The notes below the pieces were generated by a model. The model searched no databases. It saw nothing but the letters and a program-made list of their open reading frames with translations, and was not told the origin of the DNA. Below are positions 26,731 to 35,441 of a stretch of DNA of 64,000 nucleotides, piece after piece. The stretch's first letter is position 1; every line of letters starts with the position of its first letter. This DNA comes from JBBIGV01 sp037447335 (GTDB taxonomy: Bacteria; Bacteroidota; Ignavibacteria; Ignavibacteriales; Ignavibacteriaceae). The translations under genes and the position numbers were made by a program. The stretch spans positions 1 to 64,000 of the forward strand of contig JBBIGV010000013.1 of the NCBI GenBank assembly GCA_037447335.1. Reading direction: 5' to 3'.

Positions 26731-28215
26731 ATGAAACATAAAAGAATCTTAGGTGCATTTTCATTGATTGTAGTTGGTATACTCTTCGGAGCAATACTTG
26801 TCAGCGGGTTTGGATTAGTCAGACCGGGATTAGCCGATATTCACCTTGGTGCCACGGTGCCGCCGGTAAACCTTGATGCAGATGCTACAGCATTCAGCAA
26901 AGCATTTATAGAAGTTGCAGAAAAAGTAACTCCCACCATTGTACAAATCACAGTAGTATCCGAACGAGAAAGTTCGCAGCGTGATTTCTTCTTCTTTCCT
27001 TTTAGAGAAATGCCTCAGGAACAAAGAGGTTCCGGAAGCGGGATAATAATCTCAGAAGATGGATACATTGTTACCAATAATCACGTTGTTGAAAACGCAA
27101 CCAAGGTTACAGTTAGTCTTTTTGATAAACGTAATTTTTCAGCGCAGGTTATCGGCACTGATCCTTTGACTGACCTTGCCGTTATAAAGATTGATGCGAA
27201 TAATTTACCCACTGCATTTCTTGGTGACTCCGATGCTCTCAAAGTCGGTCAGTGGGTTATGGCTATTGGAAATCCATTATCTCTGAGTTCAACTGTAACT
27301 GCCGGAATTGTCAGTGCAATAGGAAGAGGGCAGTTGGGATTAATACGCGACAGTTATGGTGTTGAGAGTTTTATTCAGACTGATGCTGCAATAAATCCAG
27401 GTAACAGCGGCGGTGCACTTGTAGATCTTTCAGGCGCTGTAATCGGGGTTAACACTGCAATTGCTGCCGGAAGAACCGGTAATTACATTGGTTATGGATT
27501 TGCAATTCCAATCAATCTTGCCAGGTCTGTTGCTAAAGACCTTATTGCACACGGACGAGTCAGCAGAGGATATATCGGAATAAATATCGGTGAAGTTGAT
27601 AATGCAATTGCGAGATCTTTGGGAATGGAAAAACCACAGGGTATCATTATTCAGGGATTAGTACCTGGCGGCGCAGCCGAAAATACCGATCTTAAAGCCG
27701 GCGATATTATCCTTAAAGTTGATGGCAGGGAAGTTAATGCTCCAAATGAACTTCAGAGTTATGTAGCATCAAAATCTGCTGGTACAACAATCAAACTTAT
27801 TATATACCGGGACGGAAAAGAGATTGAGCGTGAAGTAACTCTTAAAGCAAGAACAGAAGATACAAGAACAGAACCGGTTACCGATCGCGGTCAAACCGAA
27901 TCTGAGAAAAAATCTCCCGTTACTACTGCTTCCTTTGATGATATCGGACTGACTGTATCAAATCTTTCAGATGCTGATAAATCAAAATATAAAGTTGAAA
28001 GCGGTGTTATCATATCAAATGTTAAACCCTTCAGTAAAGCTGACGATCAAAGGCTTTTCCAGGGTCTGGTAATAGTTGAAGCTGATAAAAAGAATGTGAA
28101 AGATGTGGATCAGTTTTCAGACATAGTAAAATCCAAAAAGGGTTCGGCACTGCTTCTTAAAGTTCAGGATGAGGCAGGTACTACAAGGTTTGTTGGGTTG
28201 GAAGTACCGAATTAA
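26731..28215 (+). CDS. DegP/HtrA-type serine protease with two PDZ domains
   Basis: A 494-residue envelope protease/chaperone. One N-terminal hydrophobic segment (about residues 8-28) anchors it to the membrane or serves as signal. The trypsin-like domain has the full triad: His118 in 'TNNHVVE', Asp148 in 'DPLTDLAV', Ser226 in 'NPGNSGGALV'. A first PDZ domain ('GYIGINIGEV', about 285-375) and a shorter, more divergent second one (about 405-490) follow a Thr/Glu-rich linker. GGAGG precedes the ATG. Stress control is likely in this family but not visible here. A strong terminator follows. Confidence 0.94.
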   Translation: MKHKRILGAFSLIVVGILFGAILVSGFGLVRPGLADIHLGATVPPVNLDADATAFSKAFIEVAEKVTPTIVQITVVSERESSQRDFFFFPFREMPQEQRGSGSGIIISEDGYIVTNNHVVENATKVTVSLFDKRNFSAQVIGTDPLTDLAVIKIDANNLPTAFLGDSDALKVGQWVMAIGNPLSLSSTVTAGIVSAIGRGQLGLIRDSYGVESFIQTDAAINPGNSGGALVDLSGAVIGVNTAIAAGRTGNYIGYGFAIPINLARSVAKDLIAHGRVSRGYIGINIGEVDNAIARSLGMEKPQGIIIQGLVPGGAAENTDLKAGDIILKVDGREVNAPNELQSYVASKSAGTTIKLIIYRDGKEIEREVTLKARTEDTRTEPVTDRGQTESEKKSPVTTASFDDIGLTVSNLSDADKSKYKVESGVIISNVKPFSKADDQRLFQGLVIVEADKKNVKDVDQFSDIVKSKKGSALLLKVQDEAGTTRFVGLEVPN

Positions 28216-28249
28216 CAAATAAAACTTTGTGATACTTTTGTTTTTGCAG

Positions 28250-28278
28250 GGCAGACTAACCGTCTGCCTTTTTTATTT
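28250..28278 (+). terminator. Rho-independent terminator after the DegP-type gene
   Basis: GGCAGAC (28250-28256), a 5-base loop and GTCTGCC (28262-28268) form a 7-bp GC-rich stem directly followed by TTTTTTATTTTA. The T run is present only for plus-strand transcripts, so it serves the protease gene and not gatA, which converges from the other side. Confidence 0.9.
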
Positions 28279-28296
28279 TAACCTTAAAATTAAATA

Positions 28297-29715
28297 TTAA
28301 TCCGTAGAAAGATAATGTCCCATACGCAGCAGCTTTTCCTCCTCAAACTGATTCGCAAGAAGCTGCAGCCCGATAGGTAAACCTTCGCTGCTCTTAGCGA
28401 TGGGGATGTTAATACCCGGTATGCCTGCAAGGTTTGCTGCTGTTGTGTAGATATCGCTTAAATACATTTCAAGCGGGTCGCTTGATTTTTCACCGATCTT
28501 AAACGCTGTTGTTGGAGCGGTTGGAGTCAATATCAAATCAACTTTTTTGAAAGCTTCATCAAAATCTTGTTTAATCAGTCGTCTTACTTTCTGCGCTTTG
28601 AGATAATATGCATCGTAGTAACCTGAAGATAAAACATACGTCCCCAGCATAATTCTTCTCTTGACTTCCGTGCCAAATGCTTCTGAACGTGAAGATGAAT
28701 ACATGACAGTCAGTGAAGAACTCTTATCCGATCTGAATCCATACCGTGCACCATCATATCTTGCAAGGTTGGATGATGCCTCAGCAGTTGTAAGAATGTA
28801 ATAAGCTGCAATAGTGTATTCAGTGTGCGGAAGATGTATCGGAATGATTTCAAATCCATCCGCTTTTAATTTATCAATTACCTTTAAGATTCCCGATTTA
28901 ACTTCTGCAGATAAGCCTTCTCCAAAATACTCTTCGGCAATGCCTATTCTGAACTTCACTTGTTTTCCTAATTGAGAGGTAAAATCAGGAACCGGGAGGT
29001 CGGAGGATGTAGAGTCATTAACATCTTTACCCGCCATTACTTCGAGCACTGCAGCAATATCTTTGATACTTCCGGCAAACGGACCAATAGTATCAAACGA
29101 AGATGCGAATGCTGTAAGACCGTAACGCGAAATACGTCCATAAGTTGGTTTAAGCCCATAAACTCCGCAGAACGAAGCCGGCTGCCTGATTGAACCGCCG
29201 GTATCAGTTCCGATTGCAGCATCGCATAATCCGGCGGCAACCGCCGCTGCTGAACCTCCGCTTGAACCACCCGGAACTCTCGCTGTATCAACCGGATTTA
29301 AGACATTTCCAAAAGCAGAGTTTTCGTTTGATGAGCCCATGGCAAATTCATCGCAGTTTGTTTTACCGATGATTATTGCATCTTCATCAATAAGTTTCTG
29401 AATAGCAGTTGCAGTATAAATGGAAATAAAGTTCTTTAATATGTCAGATGAACATGTGAGGGGTTTATTGTTAATTGACAGCACATCTTTAACGGCTATA
29501 ACACAACCCGCAAGCCTGCCATGATTTCCGCTTTTGATTTTTAATTCAATTTGCTTTGCTGCCTGTAGAGCATCATCACTAAAAATAAAGTTGAATGCGT
29601 TAAGATGTTTGTTTTGTTCTATTTTTTGCAGGAATAATTCAACATTATCAATTAATGATAATTCTCTCTGTTTTATCAGACGGATTTTTTCGGAATAGCT
29701 TGAGTAATGCAGCAA
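28297..29715 (-). CDS. gatA: Asp-tRNA(Asn)/Glu-tRNA(Gln) amidotransferase subunit A
   Basis: A 472-residue amidase subunit that releases ammonia from glutamine for transamidation of misacylated tRNA. The amidase signature is intact: catalytic Lys in 'CVIAVKDVLSI', cis-Ser in 'GGSSGGSAAAVAAGL', nucleophile Ser in 'GTDTGGSIRQPASF'. Start is TTG at 29715, since a stop codon lies immediately upstream in frame and the next Met is well inside the domain. It is last in a seven-gene minus-strand run, 31 bp after tatA. gatB and gatC are not in the window. Confidence 0.93.
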   Translation of the reverse strand: MLHYSSYSEKIRLIKQRELSLIDNVELFLQKIEQNKHLNAFNFIFSDDALQAAKQIELKIKSGNHGRLAGCVIAVKDVLSINNKPLTCSSDILKNFISIYTATAIQKLIDEDAIIIGKTNCDEFAMGSSNENSAFGNVLNPVDTARVPGGSSGGSAAAVAAGLCDAAIGTDTGGSIRQPASFCGVYGLKPTYGRISRYGLTAFASSFDTIGPFAGSIKDIAAVLEVMAGKDVNDSTSSDLPVPDFTSQLGKQVKFRIGIAEEYFGEGLSAEVKSGILKVIDKLKADGFEIIPIHLPHTEYTIAAYYILTTAEASSNLARYDGARYGFRSDKSSSLTVMYSSSRSEAFGTEVKRRIMLGTYVLSSGYYDAYYLKAQKVRRLIKQDFDEAFKKVDLILTPTAPTTAFKIGEKSSDPLEMYLSDIYTTAANLAGIPGINIPIAKSSEGLPIGLQLLANQFEEEKLLRMGHYLSTD

Positions 29716-29746
29716 TTATACGCCTTAAGAATGGGATAGAACCGAA

Positions 29747-29944
29747 TTAACTTTTCTTTTCAGATTTCTTTTCGTCGCCTTCAACACTCTTAATGTCTTC
29801 TTCAACATCTTTAACGGCTTTTTTAAATTCTCTCATTCCTTTACCCAGCCCCTGAGCAAGCTCGGGGATTTTTTTTGCGCCAAAAAGAATCAGGATTACA
29901 AGAAGAATAAGAATTATTTCTCCGGCACCTAAATTACCAAACAT
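29747..29944 (-). CDS. tatA: Sec-independent translocase protein TatA/TatE
   Basis: A 65-residue pore-forming subunit of the Tat system, which exports folded proteins. It has a short N-terminal transmembrane helix ([15 protein letters not shown]), the hinge '[16 protein letters not shown]', an amphipathic helix and an acidic/Lys-rich tail. It lies 10 bp after purQ and 31 bp before gatA. No tatC is visible here. Confidence 0.95.
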   Translation of the reverse strand: MFGNLGAGEIILILLVILILFGAKKIPELAQGLGKGMREFKKAVKDVEEDIKSVEGDEKKSEKKS

Positions 29945-29954
29945 TTCTTCACCT

Positions 29955-30653
29955 TTAGTTTAATATTGAGTTTGCGATTGATCGAAAGATAACCGCACCG
30001 TCTGTTTTTGAAAGAACCGGATCGCAGCTTCTTTCGGGATGCGGCATCATTCCTAATACATTTCCTTTTTTGTTGATAATACCTGCAATATTATTAACAG
30101 ATCCGTTCGGATTAAATTCGTCTGAAACTTCACCTTCTGCAGAACTGTAACGGAATACAATCTGATTATTTGCTTCTAATGACCTAATGGTTTCTTCATC
30201 AGCGAAGTAATTGCCATCACCATGCGCAACAGGTATTTTGATAGTTTTATGGTTGACGGCTTCTTTTGTAAATATTGTTTCTCGGTTTTCAATTGAAAGA
30301 TAAATATCTCTGCAAATAAATTGAAGGGATTTATTTCTGAGCATAATTCCGGGGAGCAGTCCCGCTTCAAGCAAAATCTGGAAACCGTTGCATATCCCGA
30401 TCACATACCCGCCGTTTTCTGCAAAGCTGATTACGGAATTCATTATGGGAGAAAACCGTGCAATGGCTCCGGTTCTCAGGTAATCACCGTAAGAAAAACC
30501 GCCCGGCAAAACAATAACATCACAGTGTTTTAAGTCAGTGCTTTTATGCCAGAGAAAATCAACTTCGTAGCCAAGCACTTTCTTTAGCGAATAATATGCA
30601 TCGTGATCACAGTTTGAACCAGGGAAAACAACGACTCCGAATTTAGGCTTCAC
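29955..30653 (-). CDS. purQ: FGAM synthase glutaminase subunit
   Basis: A 232-residue class I glutamine amidotransferase that supplies ammonia to PurL for formylglycinamidine ribonucleotide synthesis. It opens '[17 protein letters not shown]', the nucleophile is the Cys in '[17 protein letters not shown]', and the catalytic His/Glu lie in '[11 protein letters not shown]'. It follows purS by 32 bp; the separate PurS-PurQ-PurL organisation is the small-subunit type. PurL itself is not in the window. Confidence 0.96.
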   Translation of the reverse strand: MKPKFGVVVFPGSNCDHDAYYSLKKVLGYEVDFLWHKSTDLKHCDVIVLPGGFSYGDYLRTGAIARFSPIMNSVISFAENGGYVIGICNGFQILLEAGLLPGIMLRNKSLQFICRDIYLSIENRETIFTKEAVNHKTIKIPVAHGDGNYFADEETIRSLEANNQIVFRYSSAEGEVSDEFNPNGSVNNIAGIINKKGNVLGMMPHPERSCDPVLSKTDGAVIFRSIANSILN

Positions 30654-30685
30654 GTTAATACATCCTCATCACTTTTTTACAGACG

Positions 30686-30940
30686 TTATTCTGAATATTC
30701 TTTGAGTGTAAATTCATAATCTTCCATAATTGGATTTGACAAAAGCTTCTTACAATACTCATCAACTTCCTTTTGTGCCGCAGCTTTATCGTCGGTATCA
30801 ACAGTAAATTCAATATACTTTCCGATACGTGTATTTTTAATATTTGTTAAGCCAAGGTGTTGAGCCCCCTTCTCTACAGCCTTTCCCTGTGGGTCAAGAA
30901 TGGAAGGTCTTCTTTTAATAATAACTTCAACTTTAAACAA
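30686..30940 (-). CDS. purS: FGAM synthase subunit PurS
   Basis: An 84-residue structural subunit that docks PurQ onto small-type PurL. It matches the family over its full length: 'VEVIIKRRPSILDPQGKAVE', 'LGLTNIKNTRIGKYIEF' and 'YCKKLLSNPIMEDYEF'. It is directly upstream of purQ in the same transcription direction, as expected. Confidence 0.95.
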   Translation of the reverse strand: MFKVEVIIKRRPSILDPQGKAVEKGAQHLGLTNIKNTRIGKYIEFTVDTDDKAAAQKEVDEYCKKLLSNPIMEDYEFTLKEYSE

Positions 30941-30995
30941 TTTTAAGTCCTCTGATTTAATGATAATGAAGAATGAAGCAGATGGCAGTTATTCA

Positions 30996-31715
30996 TTATT
31001 TTCGTTTAAAGAGATTAAGTATGTGCCGAAAAATACCAAATAGCACTACGAAAACAAAAATGAAGAACAGCGCTTTACCACCTGTTATTAAGAGGATAAC
31101 CGCCGAAATTAATATAAAAATGAAGTGAAATGGTTTCTCTTTCAATCCGCGCAGTGTGAAGCTGGGTATCGTATCGTATTTTATTCTGCTTACCATCAGA
31201 AAAGAGATTACGAGAACCATCGGAAAAATAAATTCTGAATAAGGTTCTTTGAAACCAATATTATCAACATAGTAGGTTAGTATAAACGCAGCTAATGTAA
31301 TTGCAGAAACCGGGATAGGCAAACCGGTAAAGTGTGTTTTAACGAAACCGATTTGTGTGATATTAAAACGGGCTAACCGGAAAGCGCCTGCTATCATTAA
31401 TAAAGAACTAATTATTAATCCCCATATTTCAAACTGAAAAAAAAAGGTTGAATAAATCAGGAAAGCCGGAGCAGCGCCAAAACTTATTATATCGGAAAGT
31501 GAATCAAGCTCAATTCCCAGTTCACTGCTTGATTTTGTTAATCTCGCCATTGCGCCATCTAATGCATCGAACAAAGCTGCAACAATAATTAACCAGGCTG
31601 CATAATTAAATTTACCCTCGGCAGTATTTATAATGGAGAGAAACCCGCAAAACATATTCATCGTTGTGAAAAGATTGGGTATGACAGAAGGAGTAATTCT
31701 GAAACGATTCATCAT
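30996..31715 (-). CDS. pssA: CDP-diacylglycerol-serine O-phosphatidyltransferase
   Basis: A 239-residue inner-membrane enzyme making phosphatidylserine from CDP-diacylglycerol and serine. The CDP-alcohol phosphatidyltransferase signature is complete: 'DALDGAMAR', then 'GIELDSLSD' with the correct spacing of the three catalytic Asp residues. It has about seven hydrophobic segments, as in the Bacillus-type enzyme. Its ATG overlaps the psd stop by 4 bp, so consecutive pathway steps are coupled. Confidence 0.95.
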   Translation of the reverse strand: MMNRFRITPSVIPNLFTTMNMFCGFLSIINTAEGKFNYAAWLIIVAALFDALDGAMARLTKSSSELGIELDSLSDIISFGAAPAFLIYSTFFFQFEIWGLIISSLLMIAGAFRLARFNITQIGFVKTHFTGLPIPVSAITLAAFILTYYVDNIGFKEPYSEFIFPMVLVISFLMVSRIKYDTIPSFTLRGLKEKPFHFIFILISAVILLITGGKALFFIFVFVVLFGIFRHILNLFKRK

Positions 31716-32365
31716 TCCCCGGCGACTTCGAAAAGAATTGATTCTCCGGCTCTTACAATATCATCCTTTCGTACTTTTTCAATCCAGTTGTAAGGGACTA
31801 TAACATCAACCCTGCTGCCGAATTTAATCATTCCGAATCTTTCTCCCATTTTAACATTGTCGCCGGTGTTTAATTCGCAGACAATACGCCGTGCAACAAA
31901 TCCGGCAACCTGAGTAAAGAAAACTTTTCCGTATTTACCGGTAATGCCAATTTCGGTTCGTTCGTTCAACTCACTTGCTTTATCTTCAAATGCTTTGATA
32001 AACTTGCCTTTATGATATTCCAGAAATTCCACTTTACCATCAATTGGTATCCTGTTTACGTGCACGTTAAGAGGCGACATGAAAACCGAGATTTGTTTTG
32101 CCCTACCATTAATGAATTTATCTTCCATCACTTCCTTAACAAATAAAACCCTGCCATCGGCGGGTGAAACAACTACATTATCTCTGTTTGGGGGTGTCCT
32201 TTCAGGATCTCTGAAAAAATTTATTGAAAAGACTAAAAAGGCAGCGGGAATGATGATAAAGAATAACCGAAGTACATTGTTTTGTAAGAAAAAGCTTGTA
32301 ACAATAAATAGAAAGACGATTATTGCAATAATCCCTAAAGTGGAGTATCCGTACCTGGTAAGCAT
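31712..32365 (-). CDS. psd: Phosphatidylserine decarboxylase, short (archaeal-type) form
   Basis: A 217-residue membrane-associated enzyme converting phosphatidylserine to phosphatidylethanolamine. Two N-terminal hydrophobic segments precede the catalytic part 'PADGRVLFV' and 'FMSPLNVHVNRIP'. The self-cleavage site is 'KFGSRVDV': cleavage between Gly and Ser yields the pyruvoyl group. The short length fits the archaeal/Bacteroidota subgroup rather than the larger E. coli enzyme. It lies 3 bp after the PurC-like gene and overlaps pssA. Confidence 0.95.
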   Translation of the reverse strand: MLTRYGYSTLGIIAIIVFLFIVTSFFLQNNVLRLFFIIIPAAFLVFSINFFRDPERTPPNRDNVVVSPADGRVLFVKEVMEDKFINGRAKQISVFMSPLNVHVNRIPIDGKVEFLEYHKGKFIKAFEDKASELNERTEIGITGKYGKVFFTQVAGFVARRIVCELNTGDNVKMGERFGMIKFGSRVDVIVPYNWIEKVRKDDIVRAGESILFEVAGE

Positions 32366-32368
32366 TTT

Positions 32369-33079
32369 TTAATTGCTCATCAGTTTAATGATATGATCGG
32401 TGTACTTTTTAACATCGTTTGAAGTTGCCAGTTTGTAAGGATTTACCCATTTGCCCTGGTTGTTTGCCGGAATAACTCTCAAACTTTTCGGCGTAAAGTC
32501 ATCAACCACATACAACTTATTACCAGCCTTCCCAAACCAGCAGGTTACTTCAGCTAAGAGTTCATTTCTTCTCTCAAAAAATGATTTTAGCACTGCATTT
32601 ACCTTTGAGCAAACGCGATTAATAATTCTCAATTCTTCAATTGTGCAAAAATCAAATGCAAGCAGGTGGCTTTCTGTAATTAGTGTCTCTTTAGCGGTTC
32701 CAAAATGAAATTCTGTTATAGGGAGTGAAAGAATCTCATTCTCTTTTTTATGAAATAACCTGGCGGTTCGTTTATTAATCAGGTTGATAAGTTTTACTGA
32801 GAATGGAAGACGTTTATGCTTCACAAATCTGAGTGATTTTTTGCCTTGTAATTTGAGGAAACCGGCGGGTATGTGATATGCTTTTAAATATTCCAAAAAG
32901 TGGGAATTAATTGTTGCGAATTTTTCTCCCAAGTTCTTTATTTTGAACTTTTTAATACCGTTTTCAGAATAAATGTCATTATACTCCAGCAGTGAGTATC
33001 CAATTTCATCAAGCGCCGTTTCTCTTTTTACAGATTCGTTCTTTGAGGGATCAATGTTATTGTGGAATTTTAAGTCCAA
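32369..33079 (-). CDS. Divergent SAICAR synthetase (PurC)-like protein
   Basis: A 236-residue protein that I align by eye to PurC, which joins aspartate to CAIR in purine synthesis. Start is TTG at 33079, preceded by AGGAAG. Correspondences: 'HIPAGFLKLQ' with the PurC 'HIPTHF' region, 'KHKRLPFSVKLINLINKRTA' with the vVRN-type strand, 'LPITEFHFG' with 'xPIVEFYYK', 'LITESHLLAF', and 'VVDDFTPKSLRVI' with the usual 'DEISPDTCRLW'. Several usually invariant residues differ, including the Ser/Asp/Arg cluster of the last motif and the Lys-Glu pair before it ('EVTCWFG'). It is first in the operon with purS and purQ, which supports the family call. It may be a diverged enzyme or an inactive paralogue. 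Confidence 0.6.
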   Translation of the reverse strand: MDLKFHNNIDPSKNESVKRETALDEIGYSLLEYNDIYSENGIKKFKIKNLGEKFATINSHFLEYLKAYHIPAGFLKLQGKKSLRFVKHKRLPFSVKLINLINKRTARLFHKKENEILSLPITEFHFGTAKETLITESHLLAFDFCTIEELRIINRVCSKVNAVLKSFFERRNELLAEVTCWFGKAGNKLYVVDDFTPKSLRVIPANNQGKWVNPYKLATSNDVKKYTDHIIKLMSN

Positions 33080-33145
33080 GTTTTCTTCCTAAATATTCGT
33101 GCCGGAAATTATAAAAATCGGGTGTATAAAGTCAATTCATTGTAT

Positions 33146-33153
33146 TATATTTG
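33146..33153 (+). promoter_or_regulatory. Candidate -7 promoter element upstream of ybaB
   Basis: TATATTTG fits the Bacteroidota sigma-70 -7 consensus TAnnTTTG and lies about 54 bp before the ybaB start in a divergent intergenic region. I cannot find a convincing -33 TTTG at the right distance, so this is only a candidate. Confidence 0.25.
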
Positions 33154-33206
33154 CAGCCGAATTTATCAAGTAAAAAACTAATTATACTAATGATAGGAGG
33201 ATATGA

Positions 33207-33533
33207 ATGAAAGGTGGTATGCAGGGTATGTTAAAGCAAGTTCAGAAGTTACAGGAGGAAATGGCTAAGGTACAAAATGAGTTAGGCAATTTAACCGTTA
33301 CTGAAGAGGCAGGCGGGGGGATGATAAAAGCAACAGCTAATGGAAACAGAGAGATTATCAGCATCGAAATAGAACCCCAGGTTATTAATTCAGATGAAAA
33401 AGAAATTTTGGAAGATTTGGTTGTGGCAGCGGTTAATAAGGCGCTTCAATCTGCTTCCAAACTGGCAGAGGAAGAAATGGCTAAAGTTACAAAGGGGTTA
33501 ATTCCTCCAGGAATGAACATTCCGGGTTTATAA
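33207..33533 (+). CDS. YbaB/EbfC-family nucleoid-associated protein
   Basis: A 108-residue DNA-binding protein that shapes the nucleoid as a dimer. The coiled N-terminal helix ('MLKQVQKLQEEMAKVQNEL') is followed by 'GGGMIKATANGNREIISIEI' and 'LVVAAVNKALQSA', which is the family core. A strong AGGAGG lies upstream of the ATG. Adjacent to recR (2 bp gap), the usual ybaB-recR arrangement, suggesting a repair link. Confidence 0.95.
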   Translation: MKGGMQGMLKQVQKLQEEMAKVQNELGNLTVTEEAGGGMIKATANGNREIISIEIEPQVINSDEKEILEDLVVAAVNKALQSASKLAEEEMAKVTKGLIPPGMNIPGL

Positions 33534-33535
33534 AA

Positions 33536-34132
33536 TTGCAAATTGCAGAACCACTACTTGTCGCTATAGAAGAACTTAGTAAACTGCCCGGCATAGGAAA
33601 GAAAACTGCGCAACGATTGGCTTTGTTTATACTGAAAAGTGACGAAGACAAAATCAATAATCTTCTTAAGGCGATTGCGGATTTAAAAACCAGGCTGCGT
33701 TTATGTTCAAGATGTTTCAACTTCTCAGAAGATGAACTGTGCGTTGTCTGCAGCAGTGATAAACGTGATAAATCAATGATTTGTGTTGTTGAAGAAGCCA
33801 GCGATGTAATTGCAATTGAAAAGTCCCGCGAGTACAGAGGATTGTACCATGTGCTTGGAGGAGTTCTCTCACCGCTTTCAGGGGTTGACCAGGATGCCTT
33901 GAAGATAAAGGAGTTTTTGCAAAGATTTGAAACCGAACAGGTTTCAGAAGTAATACTTGCTCTCAATCCGGATTCTGAAGGTGAAACTACGGCTCTGTAT
34001 CTCGCAAAAATTTTGAAACCGCTCGGCGTAAAAATAACCAGAATTGCACGTGGTTTACCCATTGGCGGCGACCTTGAATTTGCTGATGAAGCTACAATAG
34101 GTAGAGCAGTTTCAGGGAGAGTTCCGGTTTAA
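33536..34132 (+). CDS. recR: Recombination protein RecR
   Basis: A 198-residue ring-forming mediator that acts with RecO and RecF at DNA gaps. It contains the helix-hairpin-helix 'LSKLPGIGKKTAQRLA', the four-Cys zinc finger 'CSRCFNFSEDELCVVC', a Toprim domain ('VVEEASDVIAIE', 'ALNPDSEGETTALYL') and a C-terminal Walker-B-like region. Start is TTG at 33536, 2 bp after ybaB with no own ribosome binding site, so it likely depends on translational coupling. It shares one base with the methyltransferase gene downstream. Confidence 0.95.
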   Translation: MQIAEPLLVAIEELSKLPGIGKKTAQRLALFILKSDEDKINNLLKAIADLKTRLRLCSRCFNFSEDELCVVCSSDKRDKSMICVVEEASDVIAIEKSREYRGLYHVLGGVLSPLSGVDQDALKIKEFLQRFETEQVSEVILALNPDSEGETTALYLAKILKPLGVKITRIARGLPIGGDLEFADEATIGRAVSGRVPV

Positions 34133-34866
34133 TGTCTGAATGGTTTGAAGAATGGTTCAATACACCTGAGTATTTAAATGTTTATAAGCATCGTAATGAA
34201 ACCGATGCGAAAAAACTTGTTGATCTTATTCTCTCAAATTTAAATCTTAACCTGAATGCAGAGGTTCTGGATATGGCTTGCGGTGCAGGCAGGCATTCTA
34301 TTCTTTTTGCATCCGAAGGATACATAGTAACAGCAGTGGATTTAAGTCAAAATCTTCTCGAAGCTGCCAGGAAAGCTGCTGAAGAGCAAAATCTCAACAT
34401 CACATTTATTAATTCAGATATCAGGCATCTCGATTTACCAACAAAGTTCAATCTTATTGTAAACCTGTTCACCAGCTTCGGATATTTTGAAGATGATTCA
34501 GAAAACTTTTCAATATTCAAAATTGCTTTCGATCATCTGGTAACTGATGGATATTTCGTTCTGGATTACTTCAACAAATACTATATTGAAAAAAATCTGA
34601 TAGCTTTTTCAGTAGATCTCCTTAAGAATGGCAAACTGATTCAAAAAAGAAGGGTGGAGGGGAACCGTGTTATAAAAAATATAACAATAATCAAAAACGG
34701 ACATCAGAAAAATTATTTTGAATCAGTAAGAATGTATAGTAAAGAAGAACTGTTAACAGCACTAAAGAATATCGGCTTTAAAATAAATAAAGTGATGGGC
34801 GATTTTGAAGGGCACGATTTTGACTTAGAAAGTTCCGGAAGAATCATTATTATTGCACAGAGATGA
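34132..34866 (+). CDS. Class I SAM-dependent methyltransferase
   Basis: A 244-residue Rossmann-fold methyltransferase. Motif I is 'VLDMACGAGRHSILFA', motif II 'VTAVDLSQNLLEAAR', and post-I region 'NLIVNLFTSFGYFED'. The phrase 'WFNTPEYLNVYKHRN' at the N-terminus recurs in an uncharacterised Bacteroidota subgroup as far as I recall. It sits in the ybaB-recR operon, overlapping recR by one base and the next lipoprotein gene by 4 bp. The substrate is unknown. Confidence 0.85.
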   Translation: MSEWFEEWFNTPEYLNVYKHRNETDAKKLVDLILSNLNLNLNAEVLDMACGAGRHSILFASEGYIVTAVDLSQNLLEAARKAAEEQNLNITFINSDIRHLDLPTKFNLIVNLFTSFGYFEDDSENFSIFKIAFDHLVTDGYFVLDYFNKYYIEKNLIAFSVDLLKNGKLIQKRRVEGNRVIKNITIIKNGHQKNYFESVRMYSKEELLTALKNIGFKINKVMGDFEGHDFDLESSGRIIIIAQR

Positions 34867-35441
34867 AATCAATATTTTTTACAATTATTATTTTCAGCCT
34901 GATCGGATGTGATTTGTTCGAAACGCGCCAGGCAGAAGAGCCCGAAAGACCACGTGCAGATTTTCAACCTGCTATAACGCCCGACCAGCTTATTCAAAAC
35001 CTCATAAATTCTTTTAAAGAAAAAGACGTGCAAAGTTACATAGCATGTTTAGCTGATTCATCTTTTACGGAAAAAAAATTTCAGTTTATTCCATCAGGCG
35101 GAGCCGCATCGCAATTTCCTTCTTTAGCCGATCAATGGAATGTAAAAAATGAAGAGCAATACTTTAATAATGTAAGATCAAATGTTATTGGTGAACTGCC
35201 AATCACTCTTTCGATTACCAGCACAAGTCCTCCCAGCCAGCAGGGAGACAGCCTTATTTTTATAGGAAATTATTTACTTAATATACCGTTTATTGATGCT
35301 GCTTTCCCGTTAATGTATCAGGGCGATCTTAAACTAAGCATGGTCAGAGATTCCAGATCATTATGGGTAATATATCTCTGGCAGGATACAAAGAGCACTG
35401 ATGCGCCAAGCTGGAGCGAGCTTAAGGGGAGGTTCTATTAA
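34863..35441 (+). CDS. Lipoprotein of unknown function
   Basis: A 192-residue predicted lipoprotein: signal 'MKSIFFTIIIFSLIGC' with Cys16. The mature protein has a short helical part ('TPDQLIQNLINSFKEKDVQSYIACL') followed by strands, the outline of an NTF2/SnoaL-like fold (helical start, beta sheet, C-terminal 'LWVIYLWQD'). No catalytic residues are recognised. It overlaps the methyltransferase gene by 4 bp, and the next gene encodes a similar-sized lipoprotein with a similar ending, so the two may be paralogues. Confidence 0.7.
   Translation: MKSIFFTIIIFSLIGCDLFETRQAEEPERPRADFQPAITPDQLIQNLINSFKEKDVQSYIACLADSSFTEKKFQFIPSGGAASQFPSLADQWNVKNEEQYFNNVRSNVIGELPITLSITSTSPPSQQGDSLIFIGNYLLNIPFIDAAFPLMYQGDLKLSMVRDSRSLWVIYLWQDTKSTDAPSWSELKGRFY

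Noticed and set aside
33487..34062. A 191-codon frame opposite recR
   Set aside because: recR is unambiguous on the plus strand; the antisense frame is Ser/Leu-rich shadow.
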